DNA of 64,000 nt from Nostoc sp. PCC 7107 (GCF_000316625.1 NC_019676.1:4916501-4980500), one strand, 5' to 3'. Shown: positions 26,959-37,280, numbered from the stretch's first letter. Numbers and translations are program-made. The notes: a model not told the origin generated them from the sequence alone.

Positions 26959-27990
26959 ATGACAAGAGCAACCACCGCATCACCCAGAAACTGGAATCCA
27001 CCCAAAATATCGCCATTAGCGGGTTTGATTCTGGGCATACTTATCCTGCTAACTTGCTTGGTCTACAGTGTCACATTAGGCGCAGCAGAAATACCAATAA
27101 ACAAAGTTTTGGCATCATTTATCACCTTTGATGGTTCTTATGAACATCTAGTGATTCAGACGGTGAGATTACCGCGATCGCTCGTTGCACTACTGGTAGG
27201 ATCAGCCTTGGCAGTCTCCGGCGCATTAATGCAAGGTTTGACACGCAACCCCTTAGCAGATCCAGGGATTTTAGGGATTGAGTCAGGGGCAGCATTAGCT
27301 GTAGTTGCCACAATTTTTGTGTTTGGTAGCTCCTCCTTGAGTGTGTTAACCACTGTGGCCTTTTTGGGTGCAGGAGTCACAGCGATGTTAGTCTACTTCC
27401 TTGGTTCTTTGGGAAAGGGAGGAGCTACACCATTGAATATCACTGTAGCAGGGGCGGCGATCACGGCTCTGATTTCTTCCCTCACCACAGCTATTCTCAT
27501 CGTCAGTCAACGCACCTTAGAAGAAATTAGATTTTGGTTGGCTGGTTCTTTAGCTGGACGGGATTTCAACATCTTACTATCAGCATTGCCTTTTGTTGTT
27601 GTTGGCTTAGTAATTGCCTTTGCCCTTGGTAGACAAATTACTACCATGAGTCTCGGTGAAGATGTGGCTAAAGGCTTGGGTCAACAGACAGCTTGGGTAA
27701 AAATTACAACTGCAATCAGCGTTGTTTTATTGGCGGGAAGTTCCGTATCTCTAGCTGGGCCAATCGGCTTTATTGGCTTAGTTGTTCCCCATACCGTGAG
27801 ATTTTTCATCAAAGCTGATTACCGTTGGATTTTGCCATACTCCGCAGTAATGGGTGCAACTTTACTTTTGGTTGCAGATGTCGCTGGGCGTATCTTACTC
27901 AAACCCCAAGAATTACCCGTGGGAATAATGACAGCACTGGTTGGTGCGCCCTTTTTTGTCTACTTGGCTAAATCAAAGGTAAAAAAATGA
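26959..27990 (+). CDS. FecCD-family iron-siderophore ABC transporter permease, first subunit
   Basis: A 343-residue inner-membrane permease of the FecCD/BtuC family with about nine or ten transmembrane helices. Family blocks: [41 protein letters not shown], and the ATPase-coupling stretch [10 protein letters not shown] followed by [15 protein letters not shown]. It carries ferric siderophore across the cytoplasmic membrane as a heterodimer with the next gene product, whose ATG overlaps its stop by 4 bp (ATGA). Such overlap indicates translational coupling. The specific siderophore is not evident; hydroxamate types such as schizokinen are known for related Nostoc species. Confidence 0.92.
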   Translation: MTRATTASPRNWNPPKISPLAGLILGILILLTCLVYSVTLGAAEIPINKVLASFITFDGSYEHLVIQTVRLPRSLVALLVGSALAVSGALMQGLTRNPLADPGILGIESGAALAVVATIFVFGSSSLSVLTTVAFLGAGVTAMLVYFLGSLGKGGATPLNITVAGAAITALISSLTTAILIVSQRTLEEIRFWLAGSLAGRDFNILLSALPFVVVGLVIAFALGRQITTMSLGEDVAKGLGQQTAWVKITTAISVVLLAGSSVSLAGPIGFIGLVVPHTVRFFIKADYRWILPYSAVMGATLLLVADVAGRILLKPQELPVGIMTALVGAPFFVYLAKSKVKK

Positions 27991-29027
27991 AGGTTGATTG
28001 GTTAGTCATCCGTTCCGAGACGATATCTTTTCGCATAGATAGACGTGTACCACCAATACTGCTATGTTTGGCAGTGGCTATTGTGGTAGCAATGGTGATG
28101 AATTTAGGCCGGGGTGAATATCCTATTTCGCCCTTAGATATCATCAAAACTGTGTTGGGTATAGATACAGGCAACCCAGATCATGCTTTTGTAATTTATA
28201 ATCTGCGTCTACCGCGTACCCTTGTTGCTTTCATGGTGGGAATGGCGCTGGCCGTTTCTGGGACTATCTTTCAAGGCATCACACGCAACCCATTAGCCGA
28301 TCCCGGCATTATTGGCATCAATGCGGGAGCAAGTCTAGCAGCCGTTACAGTAATTGTCTTATTTCCCTTAGCACCCATTTACACTTTGCCTGTATCAGCC
28401 TTTGTCGGTGCTTTGTTGATGGCTGGTTTAATTTACTCCTTGGCTTGGAACGATGGAAGTTCACCTATTTTGTTCATTTTAATGGGCGTGGGTTTGTCTG
28501 CGATCGCCAGTGCTTTTACCAGCCTATTAATTACCTTTGGCGATATTTATAGCGTTAGTGATGCTTTGGTATGGTTAGCGGGTAGTGTTTACGGACGCAC
28601 CTGGGAACAAGTTTTTTCCTTCTTACCTTGGTTAACCATTTTTGTCCCGATGGCGTTGACATTAGCCAGACATTTGAACGCCTTAAATTTGGGAGATGAT
28701 GTTGCCAAAGGTTTAGGTACTCGTGTGGAATGGCAACGAGGTTTGCTGGTGCTAGTGGGGGTCGCCTTAGCAGGTGCAGGAGTTGCCACAGCCGGAATGA
28801 TTGGTTTTGTAGGATTAATTGCACCCCATTTGGGCAGACAGTTAGTAGGTACAAATCATGAAGGCTTGATCCCTACCTCTGCACTGTTAGGAGGAATGCT
28901 TGTTGTCGCGGCAGACTTCTTAGGAAGAACCTTGTTTGCACCTATCGAAATTCCCTGTGGGGTGGTGACTGCGGCTATCGGCGCGCCTTATTTTCTGTAT
29001 TTGTTAATTCGTAATCGCAATAAATAG
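27987..29027 (+). CDS. FecCD-family iron-siderophore ABC transporter permease, second subunit
   Basis: Partner permease, 346 residues, same architecture: [10 protein letters not shown]-type block ([20 protein letters not shown]), [34 protein letters not shown] and [15 protein letters not shown]. It ends [20 protein letters not shown]. The N-terminal ~25 residues are cytoplasmic and Arg-rich. The ATPase gene follows after 12 bp, so the three form one operon. Confidence 0.92.
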   Translation: MKVDWLVIRSETISFRIDRRVPPILLCLAVAIVVAMVMNLGRGEYPISPLDIIKTVLGIDTGNPDHAFVIYNLRLPRTLVAFMVGMALAVSGTIFQGITRNPLADPGIIGINAGASLAAVTVIVLFPLAPIYTLPVSAFVGALLMAGLIYSLAWNDGSSPILFILMGVGLSAIASAFTSLLITFGDIYSVSDALVWLAGSVYGRTWEQVFSFLPWLTIFVPMALTLARHLNALNLGDDVAKGLGTRVEWQRGLLVLVGVALAGAGVATAGMIGFVGLIAPHLGRQLVGTNHEGLIPTSALLGGMLVVAADFLGRTLFAPIEIPCGVVTAAIGAPYFLYLLIRNRNK

Positions 29028-29039
29028 TCAACAATCAAA

Positions 29040-29852
29040 ATGGTATCAACGATGAAAGGATTATCAACCAAAGGTCTGTCTTTAGCTTACGATGGTGCGC
29101 CAATTATTCGGGATTTAAATTTAGCAATTCCCACGGGACAAATTAGTGCTTTAGTGGGTGCAAATGGTTGTGGTAAATCAACATTATTACGAGGTCTAGC
29201 TAGACTGCTCAAACCCTATGGTGGTACAGTCTATCTTGATGGGCAATCTATCTTTAATCTTTCTACTAAGGACGTAGCCAAGCAATTAGGGATCTTACCG
29301 CAAGGGCCAGTTGCACCAGAAGGATTAACAGTCAGAGACTTGGTAGCACAAGGACGTTATCCTTATCAAAATTGGTTGCAGCAGTGGTCAGAAAAAGATG
29401 AAAAAATTGTCCAACAGGCACTAGAGATTACAAGTTTGTTAGAGTTGGACGAAAGAGGATTAGATACTTTATCCGGCGGACAACGACAACGTGCTTGGAT
29501 TGCAATGGCATTAGCACAAGATACAGATATTTTACTATTAGATGAACCGACTACTTTTTTAGATTTGGCACATCAGATAGAAGTTTTAGATTTGTTATAT
29601 GAATTGAACCAGCATCAAGGCAGAACCATTGTCATGGTGCTGCATGATTTAAATCAAGCTTGTCGTTATGCAGATTATTTAGTTGCTGTCAAACAAGGCA
29701 GAATTTTTACTGCTGGAGAACCAAAGCAGGTAATGACTGAAGAGATGGTGCAAGAAGTTTTTGGCTTAGAGTGTCGTGTTGTTCCTGACCCAGTTGTGGG
29801 GACACCGATGTGTGTACCAATAGGACGCAAGGGAAGAGTAAAAATAACTTAA
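29040..29852 (+). CDS. Iron-siderophore ABC transporter ATP-binding protein (FecE/FhuC-like)
   Basis: A 270-residue ATPase. Walker A is GANGCGKS at residues 40-47, the Q-loop is in GILPQGP, the signature is LSGGQRQR, Walker B is ILLLDEP, and the switch His is in VLHDLNQ. It drives import through the two upstream permeases. This is the only ATPase in the island, although there are three binding proteins. ATG 29040 or 29052 may be the start. An AraC-type regulator follows after 16 bp and is probably in the same transcript. Confidence 0.93.
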   Translation: MVSTMKGLSTKGLSLAYDGAPIIRDLNLAIPTGQISALVGANGCGKSTLLRGLARLLKPYGGTVYLDGQSIFNLSTKDVAKQLGILPQGPVAPEGLTVRDLVAQGRYPYQNWLQQWSEKDEKIVQQALEITSLLELDERGLDTLSGGQRQRAWIAMALAQDTDILLLDEPTTFLDLAHQIEVLDLLYELNQHQGRTIVMVLHDLNQACRYADYLVAVKQGRIFTAGEPKQVMTEEMVQEVFGLECRVVPDPVVGTPMCVPIGRKGRVKIT

Positions 29853-29868
29853 TTCTTTAATATCAACT

Positions 29869-30867
29869 ATGCCTATCTCCATCTCCAGCCAAGTCTTCGA
29901 CGAACTACTGAATCAGGGGAAGGTTGAGAGTTCCCAACATCCAGACCCCAATGATCAGTTAGATGTGATGTACAATTACCCAAAGCTATTGGGACAAGGC
30001 TACTGGCGGGAAATCAGGCTGCGTGAGGGTTTAGATTTGTGCATTGGTGATTTGAGCTTGAGCGATCGCATAATTTTTGAACACCCAGAAACCGAACATT
30101 CACTACATTACCACTTCCATTTTTCCGGGGGACACAAGGATAAATATACATCCATAAGTGGCGGACAGTATATTTTCCACGGCAGTGGTTTAACTCCTAA
30201 AATTAGATCCGAAACTTATCATGAACAGCCATTCCTTGAAGTGGAATTTACATTCGAGCCTGAGTTGCTGCGTTCCTTTGCTGGCGATAGTGAAGGGCAA
30301 TTACCAAAAGAGTTACAGCATTTAATTAGACCGGATGATCAGCTAAAATACCATCGCTGTGGCACAGCTACCTTACCCATGCAGAGAATCGCACAGCAAA
30401 TTTTGCATTGTCCTTATCGGGGTATTGCCAAACGGATGTACTTAGAAGGGAAAGTGCTGGAATTGATGGGAATCCTTATAGGGCAAGAGGTGAAGATTTG
30501 TGACGGTAAAAGCAATATTCAGCCTCTGCAAGCAGATGTGGTAGACAGAATTCACCTCGCCAGGGAAATTATATTGCAACGGTTAGACAATCCACTATCT
30601 TTAAACGAATTAGCGCGACGAGTTGGTTTAAATGAATGCACCCTCAAACGTGGCTTTCGTTCTTGTTTTGGGACAACCGTATTTGGGTATCTGCGTCACT
30701 ACAAACTTGAGCAAGCACGACAACTACTAGAAGCAGGAGAGATGCAAATTACCGAAATTGCTCAGGCAATGGGTTACAACAGCCGCAGTCCCTTTGCAGC
30801 AGCATTCCGCAAACAATTTGGCATGAACCCCAAGGAATACCAAAAATTGCGAAAAAATTCCGTTTAG
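29869..30867 (+). CDS. AraC-family transcriptional regulator 1 (PchR-like)
   Basis: A 332-residue regulator with an N-terminal sensing domain (about 1-220) shared by PchR-like siderophore regulators and a C-terminal double helix-turn-helix (about 235-330): LNELARRVGLNECTLKRGFR, FGTTVFGYLRHYKLEQARQL, ITEIAQAMGYNS and FAAAFRKQFGMNPKEYQ. Such proteins activate cognate receptor genes when ferric siderophore is bound. Its stop codon lies inside the first of two 22-bp direct repeats (30850-30893) upstream of receptor 1, so it likely controls that receptor. Closest paralogue here is regulator 2 at 35140. Confidence 0.9.
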   Translation: MPISISSQVFDELLNQGKVESSQHPDPNDQLDVMYNYPKLLGQGYWREIRLREGLDLCIGDLSLSDRIIFEHPETEHSLHYHFHFSGGHKDKYTSISGGQYIFHGSGLTPKIRSETYHEQPFLEVEFTFEPELLRSFAGDSEGQLPKELQHLIRPDDQLKYHRCGTATLPMQRIAQQILHCPYRGIAKRMYLEGKVLELMGILIGQEVKICDGKSNIQPLQADVVDRIHLAREIILQRLDNPLSLNELARRVGLNECTLKRGFRSCFGTTVFGYLRHYKLEQARQLLEAGEMQITEIAQAMGYNSRSPFAAAFRKQFGMNPKEYQKLRKNSV

Positions 30868-30893
30868 CTATCGAAAAAATTCCGCCTACCTAT
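30850..30893 (+). promoter_or_regulatory. Paired 22-bp direct repeats upstream of TonB receptor 1
   Basis: Two adjacent copies of CGAAAAAATTCCG-N6-TAT, 30850-30871 and 30872-30893. The period of 22 bp (two helical turns) and location between an AraC-family gene and its probable target fit an AraC-type operator. The same TTCCG spacing of 22 bp recurs at 37338/37360. Confidence 0.55.
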
Positions 30894-30964
30894 CGGATTA
30901 GTCTTCTGCCATACCCAGTTTAACGGTATCTTGTTGAAACTAATTATTATTAACGGTGTGAGTA

Positions 30965-33547
30965 GTGGTGTCAAATTATTGCTGGTTAAAGGTGTTGATG
31001 CTTAGTTCCTTTTGGGGATTGCTTGTCTTGCCATCTGTAGCGGAAACTAATTTAAACCGCACTAATTCTGATGCAAATATATATCCTGTAGCAACTGCGG
31101 CTACAAATCTACACGAAGTTGAGCATCCAGCGACTACGGTTAAACAGTGGCTTTCCCAAGGAATAATTCAGGTAACGGGTGTCAAGTTAAGGCAAACAGA
31201 CAAGGAACTGGAAGTAATTTTAGATAGTACAGGTTCAGATAAGTTGCAGCCTGTAAGTAAAAGTGAGGGAAATAACTTTATTGCTGATATTCCCAATACT
31301 CAGTTAAGTTTGCCGTCTGGTGGTGAATTCCGCCAAGAAAATCCTGCTAGTGGCATCACGGCAGTGACTCTAAGTAATCTCAATGCTAATACTATCAGGT
31401 TAACAGTCACAGGTGCAGCCAGTCCTCCCAAAGTAGAGCTATTTGATAGTGATGAGGGTTTAATTTTTGGTGTGGCGACAACACCACAGCCACCGGAAAC
31501 AGAACAGCCAACGAGTGAGACACCACCAGAAGCGCCAACAGCACAACAGGATGAGCCGATTGAGTTGGTAGTGACGGGTGAGGAAGATGGTTATCGCGTG
31601 TCGAATACATCAACTGGGACAAAAACTGATACACCTTTGCGTGACATTCCCCAATCAATTCAGGTAATACCACAGGAAGTATTGCGCGACCAACAGGTGA
31701 CTCGCTTAGAAGATGCACTCAGAAATGTTGCTGGTGTTAATCAGAGTTTTAACTTTGGCCCATTGGCTTTTTATAGCATTCGCGGATTTGATGTGACAGA
31801 GACGAATCTTCTGAGAGATGGACTCATTGATACATTGGCTGGACAAGTGAGTGAACTTTCCAGTATTGAGCGAGTCGAAGTTCTCAAAGGCCCGGCATCA
31901 GTTCTATTTGGTTTGGGTAATCCCGGAGGAAGCATCAACCTCGTATCTAAACGTCCTTTACCCGACCCTTTTTATGCTGTTGAGGCAACTATTGGCAGCT
32001 ATAGTTATTATCGAGGTGCGGTTGATTTATCGGGGCCGCTAAATGAGTCAAAAACAGTGTTATATCGTCTCAATTTAGCCTACAGAAATTCAGGTAGTTT
32101 TGTTGATTTCTTTAATGGTGAAAGCTTCAATATATCGCCTGTGATCAGTGTGGCACTTGGGGAGAAAACTAACCTAACTTTGGAGGCAGAATACATCACA
32201 ACAAGAGATACGATCGCATCTGGCGTACCTGTGATTGGTAGTGTATTACCTAACCCAAACGGGAAAGTGTCCCGTAATCTCAACCTTTTTGAACCTTCTG
32301 ATAGTTTTGAGCAAACAATTATCAGGCTTGGATACCGGTTAGACCATAAGTTTAGCGAAAATTGGTCGATAAACAATGCGTTTAGATTTGTATTTCGCGA
32401 TCTCTTTCAACGCCGTACCGATTCTAATGGTTTAGAAGCAGATAATCGAACTTGGAGGCGATCGGCATCAGAAGGATCTTCTGAAAATAGAAATTATGCA
32501 ATGACGACCAATCTAATCGGTAAATTTGCCACAGGTTCAATTCAGCATCAGCTATTATTTGGATTAGATTTAAATCGTTTTGATAACTTCAATCCACCAA
32601 TTGATGAATTTGAAGCAGCATCAATTGATATCTTCAATCCTGTTTATGGCCAACCGCGAGGAGTACAAGTCCCTTCTTCCTTTGCAGTTCGACAGCAGAC
32701 GAACTCATTAGGAATTTATCTGCAAGACCAAGTTTCCCTGACAGATAACTTGAAGGTTTTATTGGGTGGGCGGTTTGACGTGATTGATCGAAAATATGAA
32801 GATTTAATTAATAATACAGAAAGCAGTGGGACAGATAGTGCATTTAGTCCTCGCTTTGGTATTGTCTATCAACCCATCCCCGCTATCTCACTTTATACCA
32901 GTTACACAAGTTCATTTACTCCACCAGGCGGCTCATACTTTTTTGGCGTTGACTCTTCCTTTGAGCCAGAACGCGGTAATCAGTATGAGATTGGGGTAAA
33001 AGCAGATTTGAACGATCGCCTTTCAGCAACATTAGCATTATTTGATTTAACCCGTACCAATGTCACGACAGAAGATCCCAACAGACCAAACTTTTCTATC
33101 CAAGTAGGTGAGCAAAATAGCCAAGGGGTTGAACTGAATCTAGCGGGTGAAATTTTACCAGGATGGAATATTTTCGCAGGCTATGCTTATATCGATGCCC
33201 GCATTACGAAAGATAATACTTTGACCCCTGGAAACCGATTGTCAAATAGCGCCAATCATTCTTTTAACTTGTGGACAAGCTACGAAATTCAAAAAGGTAA
33301 CTTACAAGGGTTAGGGGCGGGAATAGGCTTGTTTTTTGTAGGCGATCGCGCTAATTTTGACAATACTTACGATGTCCCTAGCTATTTGCGGACTGATGCC
33401 TCTATTTTCTACAAACAAGATCGATTTAGAGCCACACTCAACTTCAAAAATCTATTTGACGTAGACTATTTTGAAAGTTCACTAGGTAATCGTGTTTATT
33501 ATGGACAACCTTTTACAGTGCAAGGCACAGTTTCCTGGCAGTTATAA
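30965..33547 (+). CDS. TonB-dependent siderophore receptor 1 with AMIN domain
   Basis: An 860-residue outer-membrane receptor. After a signal peptide, an AMIN domain (about residues 65-165, IQVTGVKLRQTDKELEVIL to GLIFGV) may bind peptidoglycan. A Pro/Thr-rich linker follows, then the TonB-box region IELVVTG, a plug (DTPLRDIPQSIQVIPQEVL ... GLGNPGGSINLVSKRP) and a 22-strand barrel ending FTVQGTVSWQL. It imports a ferric siderophore with TonB energy. The start is GTG (30965 or 30968); an internal ATG 30998 has a better ribosome site (AAAGG) but yields a signal peptide without basic residues. A binding-protein gene follows after 14 bp. Confidence 0.9.
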   Translation: MVSNYCWLKVLMLSSFWGLLVLPSVAETNLNRTNSDANIYPVATAATNLHEVEHPATTVKQWLSQGIIQVTGVKLRQTDKELEVILDSTGSDKLQPVSKSEGNNFIADIPNTQLSLPSGGEFRQENPASGITAVTLSNLNANTIRLTVTGAASPPKVELFDSDEGLIFGVATTPQPPETEQPTSETPPEAPTAQQDEPIELVVTGEEDGYRVSNTSTGTKTDTPLRDIPQSIQVIPQEVLRDQQVTRLEDALRNVAGVNQSFNFGPLAFYSIRGFDVTETNLLRDGLIDTLAGQVSELSSIERVEVLKGPASVLFGLGNPGGSINLVSKRPLPDPFYAVEATIGSYSYYRGAVDLSGPLNESKTVLYRLNLAYRNSGSFVDFFNGESFNISPVISVALGEKTNLTLEAEYITTRDTIASGVPVIGSVLPNPNGKVSRNLNLFEPSDSFEQTIIRLGYRLDHKFSENWSINNAFRFVFRDLFQRRTDSNGLEADNRTWRRSASEGSSENRNYAMTTNLIGKFATGSIQHQLLFGLDLNRFDNFNPPIDEFEAASIDIFNPVYGQPRGVQVPSSFAVRQQTNSLGIYLQDQVSLTDNLKVLLGGRFDVIDRKYEDLINNTESSGTDSAFSPRFGIVYQPIPAISLYTSYTSSFTPPGGSYFFGVDSSFEPERGNQYEIGVKADLNDRLSATLALFDLTRTNVTTEDPNRPNFSIQVGEQNSQGVELNLAGEILPGWNIFAGYAYIDARITKDNTLTPGNRLSNSANHSFNLWTSYEIQKGNLQGLGAGIGLFFVGDRANFDNTYDVPSYLRTDASIFYKQDRFRATLNFKNLFDVDYFESSLGNRVYYGQPFTVQGTVSWQL

Positions 33548-33561
33548 CCATCGAGATCATC

Positions 33562-34515
33562 ATGCGACATTTGTTTTACTGGCTAATATTAGGCATCTTG
33601 GGATTTACTCTGCTTACAGCTTGCAATCATCATACATCTCACAATACATCCTCTTTACCTAAACAACAAACCGCAGAATGTCGCATGGTTAAACACACAA
33701 TGGGTGAAACTTGTGTTCCCCTCCACCCCCAGCGTGTGGTTACATTATCCTTATCTACTTTAGGTAATACACTAGCATTGGGTGTTATACCCATCGGTGC
33801 AACTAACGAAGTACAAACAGAAAAAAAATCCTTGACATATCTTAAAGATAAAACCAAAGGAATCAAATTCTTGGGAATTTCTCAACCAAATTTAGAAGCA
33901 ACGTTACTACTCAAACCGGATGTAATTATCGGTTTAGATTGGTTCAAGCCAATTTATCCTTTATTATCCCAAATTGCTCCTACAGTGTTGGATAAAAGTG
34001 ATTATACAAACTGGCAAAAACATCTGAGTTTTGTAGCTGAAGTATTAGGCAAACAAAAAAATGAAAAAGCACTTTGGCAACACTACTTTCAGCGCATAGA
34101 AAAACTCAAATCTGTAATAGGCTATCGCTATCAAAATAAAAAAATATCTTTTATCTACGTTGGGCGCAATCAAATACACATTGATGCCAGAAATTCCTAT
34201 GCTGGTTCTATTATTAACGATGCTAATTTACAGCGTCCATCCTCACAAAATATTGATGCACCTTATGGCGCATTTCCTGTTTCCCTAGAAGAATTAGCTA
34301 AGGCAGACGGTGATGTTTTATTTGTGACAAGTTTTTCCATTAATGGTGATGAATTTTTGAAAAAACAACAACAAGAACCACTTTGGCAGAAGCTTAAAGC
34401 TGTTCAAGAAAATCACGTTTATTATGTTGATTTTATGTCATGGGCTGCGTCAAATATGTTAGGAACAGATGCAGTCATTGATGACTTATTTAAATATCTT
34501 GTTAATGTTCCTTAA
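33562..34515 (+). CDS. Iron-siderophore ABC transporter substrate-binding lipoprotein 1 (FecB-like)
   Basis: A 317-residue cluster-A type binding protein with a lipoprotein signal (LGFTLLTAC, Cys about residue 21). The mature part opens with the family block GETCVPLHPQRVVTLSLST, then LEATLLLKPDVIIGLDW and the C-terminal AVQENHVYYVDF. It captures ferric siderophore in the periplasm and should deliver it to the permeases at 26959-29027. Co-transcribed with receptor 1 by spacing. Confidence 0.9.
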   Translation: MRHLFYWLILGILGFTLLTACNHHTSHNTSSLPKQQTAECRMVKHTMGETCVPLHPQRVVTLSLSTLGNTLALGVIPIGATNEVQTEKKSLTYLKDKTKGIKFLGISQPNLEATLLLKPDVIIGLDWFKPIYPLLSQIAPTVLDKSDYTNWQKHLSFVAEVLGKQKNEKALWQHYFQRIEKLKSVIGYRYQNKKISFIYVGRNQIHIDARNSYAGSIINDANLQRPSSQNIDAPYGAFPVSLEELAKADGDVLFVTSFSINGDEFLKKQQQEPLWQKLKAVQENHVYYVDFMSWAASNMLGTDAVIDDLFKYLVNVP

Positions 34516-34602
34516 TATAGCTGTTCTAAATAACTCATAAGAAAATACTTGTATATAGTGATATTATTTCTCAATAAATGCTGATGCGATCGGGGGCAAT
34601 AA

Positions 34603-35034
34603 ATGTCAGAAAATGAACCGAATGCAATCTTCTTCGCCCTATTATCGGCATTTTTTGCAGCCTTGACGACTATATTTGCCAAGATTGGAGTCGAAGCAAT
34701 TAACTCCAACTTAGCAACTGCAATCCGCACGGTAGTAATTCTCATTATGATTTGGGGTTGGGTGATCGCAAAAAGACAACTAGATACACTATTGACAATT
34801 AGCCCTAAAACCTTGTTATTTCTCGTCTTCTCTGGGTTATCAACTGGTTTATCTTGGTTATTTTACTTTCGCGCTTTACAAGTCGGGAAAGCTTCTTTAG
34901 TCGCACCTTTGGATAAATCGAGTTTGCTCTTGGTGCTGATTTTTTCGCTACTTTTTCTTAAGGAACCGCTAACGCTGCAAGTGATATTGGGAACTGGCTT
35001 GATTTTAACTGGTACACTTGTTTTGATTCGTTGA
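34603..35034 (+). CDS. Half-size EamA (DMT-superfamily) membrane protein
   Basis: A 143-residue protein with a single EamA unit and about five hydrophobic helices (for example IFFALLSAFFAALTTIFAKI, LLFLVFSGLSTGLSWLFYF, LLLVLIFSLLFL). It carries the family sequence YFRALQVGKASLVAPLDKSS and ends LILTGTLVLIR. Usual DMT transporters have two EamA units, so this would act as a dimer. The substrate is unknown. Its position inside the iron island suggests, but does not prove, a link with siderophore or metabolite export. Confidence 0.85.
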   Translation: MSENEPNAIFFALLSAFFAALTTIFAKIGVEAINSNLATAIRTVVILIMIWGWVIAKRQLDTLLTISPKTLLFLVFSGLSTGLSWLFYFRALQVGKASLVAPLDKSSLLLVLIFSLLFLKEPLTLQVILGTGLILTGTLVLIR

Positions 35035-35139
35035 CAGTCAAATTGCATCAGATATCCTAGACTGCGATCGCCTCACTATTTTTACCTAATTTAATGAGAT
35101 AATTTCTTAATTAGGGGATAAATTAGACTTGAGCAGAAT

Positions 35140-36138
35140 ATGACTATCACCATTTCCCAACAAGCTTACAACGAATTGTGGAACGAGATGCGGACTAATG
35201 GAACTAGTCACTATCCTGATCCTAGTGATCAGTTTGATGTGATGCACAAGTATCCGCAGCCATTGGGAAAGGGTTACTGGAGGGAAATTCAACTCAGGGA
35301 AGGTTTTAATTTGACCATTTCTGACTATAGAGTGTGCGATCGCCTGATGATAGAATTCTCCGATCTGGATACAACCGGCATAGAGTATCACTTTCATCTG
35401 TCTGGACAAACTCAGTGTCGGCAAACTTTTCTGGAAGGTGGAAGATATGGTGTCTACGGTAGAGGTATAGAAAAAGAATCACTAGGTGATATTTCCACCA
35501 AACAGCCTTTCTTGGAAGTGATTATCGAAATGTTGCCTGAAACACTGCACTCTATGGCTGGTCATCCAGATGGGGAAATACCAAGAGAATTACAGCATTT
35601 GGTCGGAACATCTGCACAACCATGCTACTGTCGTGATGGTATTGCCACACCAGCTATGCAAACTGTCGCCAAGCAAATTATCCACTGTCCTTATCGGGGA
35701 ATCGCCAAGCGGGTTTATCTGGAAGGTAAAGCTTTAGAGTTGATGGGAATGTTGTTAGCTGTGGAAATGGAAATTCAAGAGAGTAATAGCAATCCTCATC
35801 CATTAACAGGCGATTTAGTAGACAGAATTTATTATGCTAGGGATATTTTGCAGCAAAGATTAGAGAATCCACCTAGTCTCAGAGAGTTGGCAAGGCTGGT
35901 AGGGTTAAATGAATGTACTCTCAAACAGGGTTTTCGTGAGGTGTTTGGTACAACAGTATTTGGTTTTCTCCACGGTTATTGCATGGAACAAGCATGGCAA
36001 ATGCTGCAAACTGGGACATGGAAAGTTGGAGAAGTTGCCAATATGGTCGGTTACAATGATTTGACTGCCTTTGGGAGAGCCTTTCGGAAAAAGTTTGGCA
36101 TCCGTCCACGGGATTGTATGAAAAAGTTTTCCGTTTGA
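35140..36138 (+). CDS. AraC-family transcriptional regulator 2 (PchR-like)
   Basis: A 332-residue close paralogue of regulator 1, with shared blocks such as PDPSDQFDVMHKYPQPLGKGYWREIQLREGF (here shown in part: GKGYWREIQLREGF) and HCPYRGIAKRVYLEGKALEL. The DNA-binding part has LRELARLVGLNECTLKQGFR and FGRAFRKKFGIRPRDCMKKF. Its last 69 bp are repeated 1.2 kb downstream (37281), directly before receptor 2, showing that a segment has been inserted between this regulator and its original neighbour. It probably still controls receptor 2. Confidence 0.9.
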   Translation: MTITISQQAYNELWNEMRTNGTSHYPDPSDQFDVMHKYPQPLGKGYWREIQLREGFNLTISDYRVCDRLMIEFSDLDTTGIEYHFHLSGQTQCRQTFLEGGRYGVYGRGIEKESLGDISTKQPFLEVIIEMLPETLHSMAGHPDGEIPRELQHLVGTSAQPCYCRDGIATPAMQTVAKQIIHCPYRGIAKRVYLEGKALELMGMLLAVEMEIQESNSNPHPLTGDLVDRIYYARDILQQRLENPPSLRELARLVGLNECTLKQGFREVFGTTVFGFLHGYCMEQAWQMLQTGTWKVGEVANMVGYNDLTAFGRAFRKKFGIRPRDCMKKFSV

Positions 36139-36141
36139 GCC
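36073..36141 (+). repeat. Direct repeat, left copy (3' end of regulator 2)
   Basis: 69 bp from GGGAGAGCC to CCGTTTGAGCC, matched at 37281-37350 with about six substitutions and one inserted A. The left copy is the functional coding end. Confidence 0.8.
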
Positions 36142-36290
36142 TTCGTGGTTTTCCCAGAGAATTTACGAGTGATCTGCAATCGCTTCTAACCAAACTAGTA
36201 AATCTGCCATACTAGCAAAATCAAGCAAAGCTTCACCCAAATTTTCTAATTGCTCTAAACAAAGGGATTCAACACAAAGGGATTCAACTT

Positions 36291-36319
36291 GCGATACCTT
36301 CGGTAAGCTTCGCTAACGC
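36291..36319. repeat. Small palindromic repeat inserted in the Rpn pseudogene (C-terminal part)
   Basis: GCGATACCTTCGGTAAGC followed by TTCGCTAACGC; the two ends are near-inverse (GCGATACC / GGTAAGC, GCTTCGC). It supplies the stop codon that ends the middle fragment. Related short elements lie at 37204-37250 and 57857-57951. Confidence 0.65.
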
Positions 36320-36914
36320 ACCTCTGGCGGTAATTCTCCCACACGACGAGATAATAAACGCAAAACGAGAGATTTTTCCCCCTTTTCCCGTCCTCTTTGT
36401 TCTCCAGCTTCGCTAATTTCTCTATAAACCCGTGTTTCTTGGAGTGTAATTCCTAACATTTCCTCTACCTCCCGTTGACTCTTACCTTCAAACTTATAAA
36501 CCATGATCGTCGTCAATAAATCTATGATGGCACGATTTTCTGGTTGAGGTGTTTCCTGCTGACTTCTTGCTAGTAGATACCTTGCTTCCTCGGTGGTTCT
36601 TTCTTCCTCTAGCATCGTCAACGCCATTAACGCAACCCACACTGGTAAAGAACGAATATCTCCCAACTCATCCAAATATATCCGATGTACCTGGGGACTA
36701 TTAAGTTGACTTAGATAAGGACTTATATCACTCTGTTCTAAGTTGCGGGATGGGTATATTATCACTATTTGTAAATTGCTAAACCTGTCACGGTTGCGGT
36801 AAAAGTACAGATAGGATTTAGCAAATACACGCTCGTACAGTCTTTCATCCTTCTGACATTGCACCTCACAGAAATACACCATACCCGGACTTTGATTTTG
36901 TGGTGGTAGGAAGC

Positions 36915-36954
36915 GAAAAGTTTGTGGGGAAGGTTTCCTTCCACAAAACTTTTC
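36915..36954. repeat. Palindromic mini-insertion in the Rpn pseudogene (hairpin of ~18 bp)
   Basis: GAAAAGTTTGTGGGGAAGG (36915-36933) and CCTTCCACAAAACTTTTC (36937-36954) form a long near-perfect hairpin with a TTT loop. The inserted length is about 47 bp, not a multiple of three, so it shifts the frame. Confidence 0.75.
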
Positions 36955-37280
36955 AAGACAACGCCATCGATTTCAAATTTAGGTTCTTTGACTGCGACTG
37001 AATCAAATCTGTATTCACTTGCATTACTTGGTGTATTTGTCAATAATTCAAACAGTAAAGTTGGCGATTGTTGAAAAAGCTTATAAAATATCGAATCTCG
37101 ACGCATGAAATATTTGCTGCGATCGGCGCAATCATCAAAGACTTACCATTGATGATCTTACCCCTCAAGATCGCTATCTTTTGTAGTGATACCCAACATT
37201 ATGAAGTAGTGCTTCGGTCGCTGTAAGCATTGCGTAGCGAATCTCCTAGAGTATCGCTTCTAAACCAACAGAGCAAATCT

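Larger units (their letters stand above)
36163..37106 (-). pseudogene. Broken Rpn-family/DUF2887 nuclease-like gene with two small palindromic insertions
   Basis: The N-terminus (from 37106, MRRDSIFYKLFQQSPTLLFE) and the middle (from 36882 back, MVYFCEVQCQKDERLYERVF) belong to one Rpn/PD-(D/E)XK family protein but are in different frames. A ~47-bp palindrome (36913-36959) sits between them; removing it restores the family sequence FEIDGV-FLPPQNQSPGMVYF. A second insertion, about 24-27 bp within 36291-36319, adds an in-frame TAG after LPPEVR. Beyond it the same frame continues QVESL ... LENLGEALLDFASMADLLVW to a natural stop at 36163. A 15-bp tandem duplication (GTTGAATCCCTTTGT x2) follows. 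Rpn proteins are recombination-linked nucleases of mobile DNA. Confidence 0.82.

Noticed and set aside
34555-34580. Fur box before the EamA gene (TGATATT-A-TTTCTCA)
   Set aside because: Only one half resembles the consensus in AT-rich DNA; too weak to report.
36313-36882. Intact Rpn-family gene starting at MVYFCEVQ
   Set aside because: The conserved N-terminus is present upstream in another frame, and the C-terminus continues past the stop, so this is the middle piece of a broken gene.
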